From: an uncultured Flavobacteriales bacterium
GTDB taxonomy: Bacteria > Bacteroidota > Bacteroidia > Flavobacteriales_G > Salibacteraceae
Direction of reading: 5' to 3'
NCBI GenBank assembly: GCA_943788725.1
Contig: CALSRJ010000001.1
Location: 248,001 to 312,000, forward strand
DNA: 64,000 bases
A program made the position numbers and the translations under genes. The notes under the pieces were generated by a model. It was given only the letters and a program-made list of their open reading frames with translations, made no database searches and had not been told where the DNA came from. Shown piece after piece: positions 16,126 to 24,460 of this stretch. Numbering within the stretch: position 1 is the stretch's first letter; each line of letters begins with the position of its first letter.

Positions 16126-17454
16126 ATGGAAAAAAAGACCATTCTAGGACACCCTACTGGCCTATTCGTATTGTTCTTTACCGAATTATGGGAACGCTTT
16201 TCCTTTTATGGAATGCGGGCAATTCTCGTGCTATATCTAACGGCAGAGACCCAAGGCAGCAATCCCGGACTTGGATGGGACAACGCTTCTGCCCTAGAGC
16301 TGTACGGGTGGTATACCATGTTTGTCTACCTCATGAGTATTCCTGGTGGGCTGCTGGCCGACCGATGGATAGGACAGAAAAAGGCGGTGCTCGTTGGAGG
16401 AATCCTCATTATCATCGGGCAATTTGTGTTGGCCATAGACTCTATCGCTGCATTTGCCGCTGGGCTTATTTTGATTGTTTCAGGTGTTGGTGCGCTCAAA
16501 CCAAACATCAGCACCATGGTTGGTGGTTTGTACCGGAAGGGAGACGCTAAAAGAGATGCAGGATTTACGATCTTTTATATTGGCATCAATATCGGCGCCT
16601 TTTCAGCCCCTTTGCTCGTGGGTTATTTCGGAGAAGTAGTCGACTGGCATTTGGGATTTAGCTTGGCCGGTTTTGGGATGATCCTTGGGCAAATCGTATA
16701 CGTCTTCGGACAAAAACACCTGGTGGGCATCGGAGATTCTCACCACGCATCTGAAGAGTCCAAGGCGTTGATGTCAAAGCCTCTGTCCAAGATTGAAAAA
16801 GACAGAATGATTGTATTGATGCTGTCCTTTTTAATCATGATCGTCTTTTGGGGCGCCTACGAACAAGCCGGAGGGTTCATGAACCTGTACGCTAAACAAA
16901 CCGTAGATCGGGTGGTCTTTGGATTTGAGATACCCGCAAGTTTTCTTCAATCCTTACACGCATTCTATGTCATCCTTCTCGGCGCACCAATGGCAGCCTT
17001 CTGGCTTTGGTGGAAACGAAAAGGCCTTGAATCTTCCGCTATTTTTAAAATGGGGCTCGGAACCATCATCATGGGATTAGGATTCATGGCATTGGTTGGA
17101 GCCGCCTATGAAGTCAGTGTTTTGGCACTTGAGAAGGCCAGTTTGTACTGGTTACTTCTCTCTTATCTTTTACATGTCATAGGTGAACTCAGCAGTTCTC
17201 CCATAGCGCTATCATTCATCACCAAACTGGCTCCAGCAAAGTATGCCAGCTTTATGATGGGTGCATACTTTGCAGTGACTGGACTTGGCAATAAATTGGC
17301 TGGACTCATCGGAGAGGCTGCTGAAAACGCAGGTGCTTTAGAAGTCTTTACAGGAGTAAGCATCTTCTGTATTGGTTTCGGTCTATTACTGCTGCTCTTT
17401 GTGAAGCGACTAAAAGCATTGGCCCATGGCGCTGAAGAGGATACTGAATCCTAA
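16126..17454 (+). CDS. POT/PTR family proton-coupled peptide transporter
   Basis: 442 residues from the ATG at 16126 with about 12-14 membrane helices. The N-terminus contains the PTR signature (ExxERFxxYG as 'FTELWERFSFYGMRAILVLY'). The GVGALKPNIS stretch near residue 125 is the second POT motif region. These transporters import di- and tripeptides with protons across the inner membrane. An upstream extension to 16057 lacks family likeness. It is followed six bases later by a LysE-type exporter on the same strand. Confidence 0.94.
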   Translation: MEKKTILGHPTGLFVLFFTELWERFSFYGMRAILVLYLTAETQGSNPGLGWDNASALELYGWYTMFVYLMSIPGGLLADRWIGQKKAVLVGGILIIIGQFVLAIDSIAAFAAGLILIVSGVGALKPNISTMVGGLYRKGDAKRDAGFTIFYIGINIGAFSAPLLVGYFGEVVDWHLGFSLAGFGMILGQIVYVFGQKHLVGIGDSHHASEESKALMSKPLSKIEKDRMIVLMLSFLIMIVFWGAYEQAGGFMNLYAKQTVDRVVFGFEIPASFLQSLHAFYVILLGAPMAAFWLWWKRKGLESSAIFKMGLGTIIMGLGFMALVGAAYEVSVLALEKASLYWLLLSYLLHVIGELSSSPIALSFITKLAPAKYASFMMGAYFAVTGLGNKLAGLIGEAAENAGALEVFTGVSIFCIGFGLLLLLFVKRLKALAHGAEEDTES

Positions 17455-17460
17455 TCGGAA

Positions 17461-18084
17461 ATGGACACCTCACTTATTCTCGGATTCATCTTGGCGACGG
17501 TTGCGCTTGCTTTTATGCCTGGGCCAGACAATATCTATGTGCTTACCGAAAGCATCTCCAAAGGAGCTAAGCAGGGCGTTGCGATTACCGCGGGCCTGAT
17601 CAGCGGCGTAATTGTCCATACTACGCTTGTAGCGACCGGCCTCTCCCTACTCGTCTTCAACAACGACATAGCTTATGATACCATGAAGTATGCTGGCACC
17701 GCCTACTTGCTGTACGTGGCATATGGTGCCATAAAAGAAGCTCCACTGGATGTTAACGTCGACGTAAAAGGTCAATTGGAGCCTTTTCCAAGACTGTTTA
17801 AAAGAGGATTCTTAATGAATGTGCTGAATCCCAAGGTGACCTTGTTCTTCATTGTCTTACTACCTCAGTTCGTTTCGTCAGACGGTTGGTCGCCCATGTA
17901 CCAGATGTTTGTACTTGGCGCCGTCTTTATGACGGTCTCATTCCTTATTTTCTCTTCGATTGCTATGGTATCTGGTTATTCCGCGAGCCTTATCAAGCAC
18001 CCCATGTTTTGGGTGGTCACCAAATGGATCAAGGTTTTTGTGCTTGCGGCGCTCGGTTCCTTTCTCCTACTATCTGAACGTTGA
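17461..18084 (+). CDS. LysE/RhtB family amino-acid exporter
   Basis: 207 residues with six hydrophobic segments. The N-terminal 'FMPGPDNIYVLTESISKGAK' with following 'GLISGV' is the LysE/RhtB signature, as is 'GFLMNVLNPKVTLFF'. These proteins export amino acids or their analogues. Placement directly after a peptide importer suggests that it relieves amino-acid excess after peptide uptake; this is inferred. The stop overlaps the next start (TGATG at 18082-18086). Confidence 0.93.
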   Translation: MDTSLILGFILATVALAFMPGPDNIYVLTESISKGAKQGVAITAGLISGVIVHTTLVATGLSLLVFNNDIAYDTMKYAGTAYLLYVAYGAIKEAPLDVNVDVKGQLEPFPRLFKRGFLMNVLNPKVTLFFIVLLPQFVSSDGWSPMYQMFVLGAVFMTVSFLIFSSIAMVSGYSASLIKHPMFWVVTKWIKVFVLAALGSFLLLSER

Positions 18085-18782
18085 TGCCTGTGATTTTCAA
18101 TAGCCCCGCCCAGTTGAGATGGGTTGTAATTGTATCATTGCTTATGAGTTACTCATGGTTAGAAGCACAGGAACCCACAATCATCTACATTGGAGATCCC
18201 ATGTGCAGTTGGTGTTATGGATTTGCACCAGAAATTGAGAAGGTAAAGGAGGCTTTACCCAACCATGCCTTTGAGGTTGTTTTGGGAGGGCTGAGACCGA
18301 ATGGAACGGAGACAATGGCAGATCTAGGTGAATTCCTAAAGCATCATTGGCAAGAAGTACACGAGCGGTCTGGGCAGCCCTTTAATTACAGCATCATTGG
18401 CAACGAGAATTTCATCCTAGACACCGAACCTGGAAGTCGAGCCGTAGTGGCTGCACGTACAATGGATTCAACCATCTCCTTGTCCTTTTTTAAGGCAGTT
18501 CAACACGCCTTTTTTGTGGAAAACAAAGACATGAGGGCTGAATCGACCTTTACCCGTATTGCTCAGGACTTTGGATTGGATACAGTACAATTCAAACAAC
18601 TCTTCAATCAGGAAGAGATAAAGTACGAGACCAATAATGATTTTCAGTTGGCCTCTGAAATGGGGATACGAGGGTTTCCTTCGGTTGTCATCAGACACAA
18701 TGGCCAATTGTACCTCGCTGCAAATGGTTACAGAACGGCCGAAGATCTCCTCAAAACCATTGAGCAGATCCGTAAGGAGTGA
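18084..18782 (+). CDS. Exported DsbA-family thioredoxin-fold protein
   Basis: 232 residues from the ATG at 18084 (overlapping the lysE stop). The N-terminus has a signal-like hydrophobic segment ending 'WLEAQ'. The active site is 'DPMCSWCYGF', a CxxC in the FrnE-like branch of DsbA proteins, and 'GIRGFPSVVIR' supplies the cis-proline. It is likely a periplasmic disulfide oxidoreductase or isomerase. Cytosolic FrnE relatives lack the signal; the first 30 residues here argue for export. Probably the third gene of the 16126-18782 transcript. Confidence 0.88.
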   Translation: MPVIFNSPAQLRWVVIVSLLMSYSWLEAQEPTIIYIGDPMCSWCYGFAPEIEKVKEALPNHAFEVVLGGLRPNGTETMADLGEFLKHHWQEVHERSGQPFNYSIIGNENFILDTEPGSRAVVAARTMDSTISLSFFKAVQHAFFVENKDMRAESTFTRIAQDFGLDTVQFKQLFNQEEIKYETNNDFQLASEMGIRGFPSVVIRHNGQLYLAANGYRTAEDLLKTIEQIRKE

Positions 18783-19553
18783 TTAGGGCCTGTGCATGTA
18801 GGCCTCGATAGCATTGCGATAGAACGCTAGAGCTTCTTCAACGGATAATCCAGTCATGGAAACCGCCGCCCCTTTCCAGCCCTCTTCATACCACTTTCCA
18901 TGCGGCAAGCCTCCGAATCCACGTGTCGATAGTCCACCATTGGAGTCGTAACCACTCACGTAGAGGTAATGATCATCAATCATCCCGTCTGGAATTGCCA
19001 TGCCAATGCCGATGCTGTTGATCTTTGATGTAGGTTGCAGGATTAACGCACCAGAGTCAAAATGATGTGGCCAAATGCGGGGCAGCGCTTCCGTGTCGTG
19101 CTCTAGCAGAATGGCTTTCATTGCTTGATCCGCTGTATTTCTCCGTACTATTTCAGCATCCAATGCATCACCCGACATACTGGGAAAGGTGAAATGATCA
19201 TCCAATACAGGCGAATAGCCCAGCTCGTAGTGCAAGTCAAAAGTGTACGGCCTTGAAATTCCACAAAACTCCCGTTCATTATCCAGCCATTTGATGATGT
19301 CTAAATGTTTGGCCCCAGTTAAGGGAAAGGAACCCGACAATCCTGATTCAGGATGCACTATATCAAGGGCGTACACAGCGTGGTTCAACTCTAAGCGCAA
19401 GCCTTCGTTGTTCAATGGTCTCGTGGCCAATACAGCCTCTTCCGCATTCCAACCCAAATTGGTGTGACTGTCATCTTCCTCGCTTGGCACAAAGCTTTTA
19501 GAGGCAGTACAGAGGTATTGAGCTGCCCGGTGCAGCGCTTCGGTTGCTGTCAT
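18783..19553 (-). CDS. Conserved hypothetical protein (256 aa)
   Basis: No signal, membrane helix or known motif. The sequence is rich in W, H and D with phrases such as 'NLGWNAEEAVLATRPL' and 'YTFDLHYELGYSPVLDDHFT', suggesting a globular cytosolic protein. It converges with the DsbA gene (stop codons adjacent) and follows the DUF427 gene by four bases, so both are probably co-transcribed with the meta-cleavage genes upstream. I do not recognise the family. Confidence 0.8.
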   Translation of the reverse strand: MTATEALHRAAQYLCTASKSFVPSEEDDSHTNLGWNAEEAVLATRPLNNEGLRLELNHAVYALDIVHPESGLSGSFPLTGAKHLDIIKWLDNEREFCGISRPYTFDLHYELGYSPVLDDHFTFPSMSGDALDAEIVRRNTADQAMKAILLEHDTEALPRIWPHHFDSGALILQPTSKINSIGIGMAIPDGMIDDHYLYVSGYDSNGGLSTRGFGGLPHGKWYEEGWKGAAVSMTGLSVEEALAFYRNAIEAYMHRP

Positions 19554-19557
19554 CGAG

Positions 19558-19839
19558 TTATTCAGTCACTAGAACGTCCTTCCAAAAGGCAACGTAGTTT
19601 TCAAAACTCTTTGCCATGGGAGAAGCTGCCGGGTAATACCAGGCCGCATCCGGGTTTTCACTTTCCCCCACTTTTATCGTGTAATAAGAAGCTGTTCCCT
19701 TCCAATTGCAGACCGTATGCGTTGCTGTTTTGGTAAAGAACTCCTTCTTTATGGTGTCGTGCGGGAAATAATGATTCTTATCAATGACGATCGTATCATC
19801 CGACTCTGCGATGACCTCTCCGTTCCAAATTGCTTTCAT
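19558..19839 (-). CDS. DUF427 family protein
   Basis: 93 residues from the ATG at 19839 ('MKAIWNGEVIAESDDTIVID'). Family marks are 'HYFPHDTIKKEFF', 'CNWKGTASYYTI' and 'NPDAAWYYPAAS'. DUF427 proteins are small all-beta cytosolic proteins of unknown function found in many bacteria. A longer start at 19878 adds 13 residues outside the family. It lies 43 bases downstream of the decarboxylase gene in the same direction. Confidence 0.92.
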   Translation of the reverse strand: MKAIWNGEVIAESDDTIVIDKNHYFPHDTIKKEFFTKTATHTVCNWKGTASYYTIKVGESENPDAAWYYPAASPMAKSFENYVAFWKDVLVTE

Positions 19840-19882
19840 GATTACATATTTATGGGTTGGAAGATTGAATGAACGCATCCTT

Positions 19883-20647
19883 TCAATCGGTTACGCTAAA
19901 CGCAACATCCTCCATACCTTCCACCTTCGCTACGACCTCTATTCCAGGCTTTAAGAACACAGCAGCGGTTGCCGCTCCAGCCATAATCACATGTCCGGCT
20001 TTGATCGGTTCATTGTATGCCGCAGCCAATCTAGTCGCCGCCTGCAAGGACTTCCATGGATCTCCCAAAATATCATTCGACGAACCAGCAGCCACTTCTT
20101 TGTCATCGAAAATCAGTTGCATGCTCAAGTTTCCAATGTTACGAGACGGTTCTTGCCACTCCCCTATGATCAAGCCCGTAGAAGAACAATTATCTGCGAC
20201 GACATCTTCTAAGGTGAATTTGAAGTGCTCGAAACGAGAGTCAATGATCTCAATCGCAGGGGCGATTGCGTCCACATATTCGTCGAGGTCTTCTAAGGCG
20301 ATCTCACCAGGAATATCCTTAGCTACTCTAAAACAAATTTCAGGCTCTGCCCTGGGGTGAATATACTTGGCAAGGGAGGTGCTCCCATGGTTTGGAATAT
20401 CCATATCAGCTGTCAGCCTACCCCAAATCATATCGTGCACTCCCATCTGCTCCATTTTGGCAACCGAAGTAAATCCCATCTTCAATCCAATCAGCGCAAA
20501 ACCCCTTGCCTTTCTTGGCTCAATGGCCAAGCGTTGAATTTCGTAGGCATCCTCTAAATTATACGCATTATCTGTTGATAGTTGTCTGATTGGTAAAGCG
20601 TGAGTTGCTGCCGAATCAAGTTTCAGTGCAAGTTTGTTTAAGTCCAT
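19883..20647 (-). CDS. dmpH: 4-oxalocrotonate (2-oxo-3-hexenedioate) decarboxylase
   Basis: 254 residues from the ATG at 20647; in-frame ATGs at 20656 and 20665 are possible. The motifs 'GLKMGFTSVAKMEQMGVHDM' and 'EIIDSRFEHFKF', with 'VVADNCSSTGLIIG', match the DmpH/XylI decarboxylases, in which the acidic E/D pair binds Mg2+. The enzyme converts 2-oxo-3-hexenedioate to 2-hydroxypenta-2,4-dienoate plus CO2. It is homologous to the hydratase at 22672; the 'SRYENFKF'-type phrase separates decarboxylases from hydratases ('SRVEKWDIRI'). The gene is last in a four-gene run. Confidence 0.9.
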   Translation of the reverse strand: MDLNKLALKLDSAATHALPIRQLSTDNAYNLEDAYEIQRLAIEPRKARGFALIGLKMGFTSVAKMEQMGVHDMIWGRLTADMDIPNHGSTSLAKYIHPRAEPEICFRVAKDIPGEIALEDLDEYVDAIAPAIEIIDSRFEHFKFTLEDVVADNCSSTGLIIGEWQEPSRNIGNLSMQLIFDDKEVAAGSSNDILGDPWKSLQAATRLAAAYNEPIKAGHVIMAGAATAAVFLKPGIEVVAKVEGMEDVAFSVTD

Positions 20648-20648
20648 T

Positions 20649-21671
20649 TTATCCATTGTTCTCATTCTCTTTCAGCATATCCAAGGCAACATCTACAATC
20701 ATATCTTCTTGCCCTCCAACCATTCGACGGCGACCAAGTTCTTCTAGGATGTCACGCGTATCGATCCCATATCTTTCTGATGCGCGTTCTGAGTGCAACA
20801 AAAAGCTTGAATAGACCCCTGCATAACCTAACGACAAGGTTTCACGATCCACTCGAACGGGCCGTGTTTGAAGCGGCCTGATCATGTCATCAGCAGCATC
20901 CATCAGCTTGTACAAGTCACTGTTGTGATCGGCCTGCATTCTATTGAGCACTGCAATTAGCACTTCAAGCGGACAATTACCGGCTCCGGCACCCATTCCG
21001 GCCAAGGAAGCGTCGAGCCTCGTTGCACCGTGCTGCATAGCTACAATCGTGTTGGCAACGCCTAATCCCAAGTTGTGGTGGCAGTGCACGCCCAACTCTG
21101 TGTTGTCGTCTAGGACATCCTTGAACGCCTTCATGCGGTCTGCTACATCATCCATCAAAAGCGCACCGGCTGAATCTGTTACGTACACGCAGTCAGCACC
21201 GTAACCCTCCATCAGCTTTGCTTGCTCAGCCAGCTTCTTGGGGGAATTCATATGCGCCATCATCAGAAATCCAGCTACGTCCATGCCAAGCTCTTTTGCC
21301 GCTGCAATGTGCTGAGCCGAAATATCTGCTTCGGTACAGTGGGTAGCAATTCTCACCGATTCCACGCCCAGCTCTCTCGCTCGCTTAAGGTCTTCAATGG
21401 TGCCAATACCGGGTAAGAGCAATGTGGTCAACTTAGCGTGCTTGAGTTCGGACGCGATCCCCTCTAACCAATCCCAGTCTGTGCGTGCGCCAAAACCATA
21501 ATTAAAACTCGATCCAGCCAGCCCATCGCCGTGCGCAATTTCAATGGCATCCACCTTTGCTTCATCTAAAGCAATCGCAATCGCCTTTACCTGCTCTTTT
21601 GAATACTGATGACGAATAGCGTGCATTCCATCGCGAAGCGTTACGTCTTGTATGTAAAGTTTTCTATTCAT
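20649..21671 (-). CDS. dmpG: 4-hydroxy-2-oxovalerate aldolase
   Basis: 340 residues. The HMGL-like TIM barrel starts with '[18 protein letters not shown]', whose R-D pair binds substrate and metal. '[16 protein letters not shown]' supplies the two metal-binding histidines. A C-terminal communication domain ends '[13 protein letters not shown]'. It cleaves 4-hydroxy-2-oxovalerate to pyruvate and acetaldehyde, with acetaldehyde channelled to the partner dehydrogenase encoded 55 bases upstream. The full length matches DmpG/MhpE. Confidence 0.96.
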   Translation of the reverse strand: MNRKLYIQDVTLRDGMHAIRHQYSKEQVKAIAIALDEAKVDAIEIAHGDGLAGSSFNYGFGARTDWDWLEGIASELKHAKLTTLLLPGIGTIEDLKRARELGVESVRIATHCTEADISAQHIAAAKELGMDVAGFLMMAHMNSPKKLAEQAKLMEGYGADCVYVTDSAGALLMDDVADRMKAFKDVLDDNTELGVHCHHNLGLGVANTIVAMQHGATRLDASLAGMGAGAGNCPLEVLIAVLNRMQADHNSDLYKLMDAADDMIRPLQTRPVRVDRETLSLGYAGVYSSFLLHSERASERYGIDTRDILEELGRRRMVGGQEDMIVDVALDMLKENENNG

Positions 21672-21726
21672 TATACTCTTTCTTGTACTGAGCTAAAATG
21701 TCTTTTTCGACGGAGAAATAAGTGAG

Positions 21727-22653
21727 TTAAACCTTTTGGAGCGCGGCAAGTCGCTCGCCCGTCGCCTTTGCGGCGCTGGTCATGATATCAAGGTTTCCTG
21801 CATATGCTGGTAGATAGTGCCCCGCGCCAAGCACCTTGAGGAAAACGGATGTTTTCAGTCCACTGACGTGTCCCACGCCTTCAATAAAAACGGGCTGATC
21901 AGCAGGAATCTCTTCAAACTGAACTTCTTGGTGTAGCTCATATCCAGGGACGTATTTCTGTACTTCTGCCACCATTTCATGGATACTCTTACGAATGGCT
22001 TCTTTATCGGCAATTTCACTCAAGGTAAAGACCGTATCCCTCATCACCAAAGGCGGCTCGGCAGGGTTTAATACAATGATTGCCTTCCCTCGACTAGCGC
22101 CTCCGACCTTCTCTATGGCCTCCGCCGTAGTTTCGGTAAACTCATCAATGTTGGCACGCGTTCCGGGACCGGCAGACTTGCTTGAGATGGACGCTACGAT
22201 TTCGCCATAATGCACCTTTGCGACGCGTGATACGGCCGCTACCATAGGAATTGTGGCCTGACCACCGCACGTCACCATGTTCACATTGTCGACGTTGATA
22301 TTGGCATCGAAATTTACAGGAGGAACCAAATACGGTCCAACCGCGGCCGGGGTAAGGTCGATCATGCGCTTTCCGAAAGGTTTGATCTTTCCGTAATTGT
22401 ACAAATGCGCTTTAGCAGAGGTAGCGTCAAACACCATGTCAATGTCCTCGAATTGAGGCATACGTATGAGGCCATCCACACCTTCATGTGTGGTGGCAAT
22501 ACCCATTCTCTCTGCCCGAGCCAATCCATCCGATTCGGGATCGATCCCCACCATCACAGACATCTCAAGGATGTCTGAAGTACGTATGATTTTAATCATC
22601 AAGTCGGTACCTATGTTTCCTGACCCGATGATGGCGACTTTAGTCTTATTCAT
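21727..22653 (-). CDS. dmpF: Acetaldehyde dehydrogenase (acylating)
   Basis: 308 residues. The Rossmann motif '[19 protein letters not shown]' opens the NAD site, and the catalytic cysteine is in '[14 protein letters not shown]' (near residue 127). The enzyme oxidises acetaldehyde to acetyl-CoA with NAD+ and CoA. It works in a channelling complex with the aldolase DmpG, and the two genes are neighbours here as in proteobacterial clusters. Length matches DmpF/MhpF. Confidence 0.96.
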   Translation of the reverse strand: MNKTKVAIIGSGNIGTDLMIKIIRTSDILEMSVMVGIDPESDGLARAERMGIATTHEGVDGLIRMPQFEDIDMVFDATSAKAHLYNYGKIKPFGKRMIDLTPAAVGPYLVPPVNFDANINVDNVNMVTCGGQATIPMVAAVSRVAKVHYGEIVASISSKSAGPGTRANIDEFTETTAEAIEKVGGASRGKAIIVLNPAEPPLVMRDTVFTLSEIADKEAIRKSIHEMVAEVQKYVPGYELHQEVQFEEIPADQPVFIEGVGHVSGLKTSVFLKVLGAGHYLPAYAGNLDIMTSAAKATGERLAALQKV

Positions 22654-22671
22654 ATGAGCTTTCTTGAATGG

Positions 22672-23466
22672 TTATTCAGTCGTTCCGAAAGATACACTTA
22701 CAGAACCTAGGCCTTCTATATTTCCGGTAAAGGAATCTCCAGGATTGACAGGCACCATTGGCCCAAGGGCTCCCGCCAAAATAATGTAATCCTTTTTCAA
22801 CGGAGTTCCGAGCTTCGCCATGGTTTGCGCCAACCACAAGGCGGCGTTCAGTGGATTCCCCATGCAAGCTGAGCCGCGCCCTTGCGACACGACTTCGCCG
22901 GCTCGCATCATTTCCATTTTGCAATTCACGAGATCTAGGGATGCCCAATCGGTCACGGCATCTCCGATCACAAAATGACTTGCTGAAGCGTTGTCTGCAA
23001 TGGTGTCCGTAATTCTGATGTCCCATTTTTCCACGCGACTACCAACGATTTCGATCGATGAAACAGCCGCTGAAATCGCATCTTTTAGTACATCCATGGT
23101 AATCTGTCCTGAAGGGAGGTCTTTCCCTAAGATGAAGCCCACTTCCATTTCCGCCTTCGGTTGAATAAGCTCACTCCATTGAACAGGAAGCTCTTGTGAG
23201 ACATGCATGGCATCGGTGAGGACTCCGTAATCTGGCTGATCAACGCCTAATTGTCGCTGCACGGCTTCAGAAGTAAGTCCGATTTTCACTCCGACAATCG
23301 ACTCACCTCTCGCGCGTTTTCTTTGGGTGTTGATGTCTTGTACAGCATAGGCGGCACCCAAATCATCGGTTCCGATAAGCTCTCTGACAGGAGCGCATGT
23401 TTTGCCTTGGTTGAGGCAATCCCACAGAAGATCAGCGGCTTGCTGAATGTTCATTGATTCATCCAT
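22672..23466 (-). CDS. dmpE: 2-hydroxypenta-2,4-dienoate hydratase (2-keto-4-pentenoate hydratase)
   Basis: 264 residues from the ATG at 23466; an ATG at 23454 is equally plausible and the TTG at 23484 is not. Family marks are 'GVKIGLTSEAVQRQLGVDQP', 'IEIVGSRVEKWDIRITDTI', 'ADNASASHFVIG' and 'MGNPLNAALWLA'. It hydrates 2-hydroxypentadienoate to 4-hydroxy-2-oxovalerate, the substrate of the aldolase two genes downstream. It is the first gene of the run 23466-19883 (hydratase, dehydrogenase, aldolase, decarboxylase). Upper-pathway ring-cleavage genes are absent from the window. Confidence 0.92.
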   Translation of the reverse strand: MDESMNIQQAADLLWDCLNQGKTCAPVRELIGTDDLGAAYAVQDINTQRKRARGESIVGVKIGLTSEAVQRQLGVDQPDYGVLTDAMHVSQELPVQWSELIQPKAEMEVGFILGKDLPSGQITMDVLKDAISAAVSSIEIVGSRVEKWDIRITDTIADNASASHFVIGDAVTDWASLDLVNCKMEMMRAGEVVSQGRGSACMGNPLNAALWLAQTMAKLGTPLKKDYIILAGALGPMVPVNPGDSFTGNIEGLGSVSVSFGTTE

Positions 23467-23515
23467 GGCTGCAAAGGAACTCAAAGCAGTGGATACGACC
23501 TAAAAAACAGTACGA

Positions 23516-24460
23516 TTATCGTTTGCGATATACGGCATCGCAAAACAGATGCGCTTCATCAAAGAATCGATTCATCAAGTCCAACGAAGTGTCACGCGTA
23601 ATCACTTCCAGAGCAGCATCATCGTACTTTCTAGATATTTCCGTAAAGAGCTTCTCACCTTTGGAAAACTCGTAGTAACCATTTATAGCCTCGATCGTAA
23701 CCCGCTGATCTTTCGTGGACCTTAGATAGCTGTACGCAATCCCATCTTCTTCGTTGTACACAGGGGCGTGCTCGAAATTTTGCACGACAAAGTCGCCGCC
23801 CAGTTCTCGGTTGATACGCTCCAAAACATTCAAATTAAAGGCGGCGGTAACCCCTGCACTGTCATTGTAGGCAGGGAGTACTATCTCTTTGGGCTTCTTC
23901 AGATCTACACCAATCAAGAGCGTATCTCCACTTTGCATGGTGGCGGATAAACGCTTCAAAAAATCATTGGCCCGATCATCGAGCAGGTTGCCAATATTGG
24001 ACCCCATGAACAGAATTGCCTTGGGTCGATCTGATTTTAGATGCTCTAGCGCATGGAAGTATTCTCCCACAATGGGATCTACTTGCACGTTGGGAAACTC
24101 GAACGACACAGTACCTTTCAACTTATGAACAGCGTTTGAGGAGATATCTATCGGTCGATAAATGAACTTTTTTGGATCCAATTCTCGCAATAAATGGAAC
24201 GTTTTTTGACCGTCACCTGCACCTAATTCAAACAGATCAAACGCTTCAAAGCTTCCTGTCAACGAATCGGCGAGTTGAGAAGTCTGCTCTTTGAATATCT
24301 CCTCCTCCGCCCTTGTCAGGTAGTATTCTGGCAACTGCATGATTTGGACAAATAGCTCATCGCCTCGTTTGTCATAGAACCATTTAGACGAGATCCGTTT
24401 AGGATCTTCCGCCAGGCCTTCTTTCAACTCCTGCTTAAACAAACCCAGATAATCACTCAT
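23516..24460 (-). CDS. egtD: L-histidine N-alpha-methyltransferase EgtD
   Basis: 314 residues from the ATG at 24460, overlapping egtB by eight bases. The N-terminus 'SKWFYDKRGDELFVQIMQLP', the phrase 'YYLTRAEEEIF', the SAM-binding 'LFELGAGDGQKTFHLL' and 'ILFMGSNIGNL' are all EgtD marks. It trimethylates histidine to hercynine with three SAM, the first step of ergothioneine synthesis. The GTG at 24478 would add six residues inside egtB and is less likely. Confidence 0.96.
   Translation of the reverse strand: MSDYLGLFKQELKEGLAEDPKRISSKWFYDKRGDELFVQIMQLPEYYLTRAEEEIFKEQTSQLADSLTGSFEAFDLFELGAGDGQKTFHLLRELDPKKFIYRPIDISSNAVHKLKGTVSFEFPNVQVDPIVGEYFHALEHLKSDRPKAILFMGSNIGNLLDDRANDFLKRLSATMQSGDTLLIGVDLKKPKEIVLPAYNDSAGVTAAFNLNVLERINRELGGDFVVQNFEHAPVYNEEDGIAYSYLRSTKDQRVTIEAINGYYEFSKGEKLFTEISRKYDDAALEVITRDTSLDLMNRFFDEAHLFCDAVYRKR

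Noticed and set aside
19883-23466. A full phenol/catechol degradation operon
   Set aside because: Only the lower-branch enzymes are present. No dioxygenase, semialdehyde dehydrogenase, tautomerase or phenol hydroxylase gene is found in the window.
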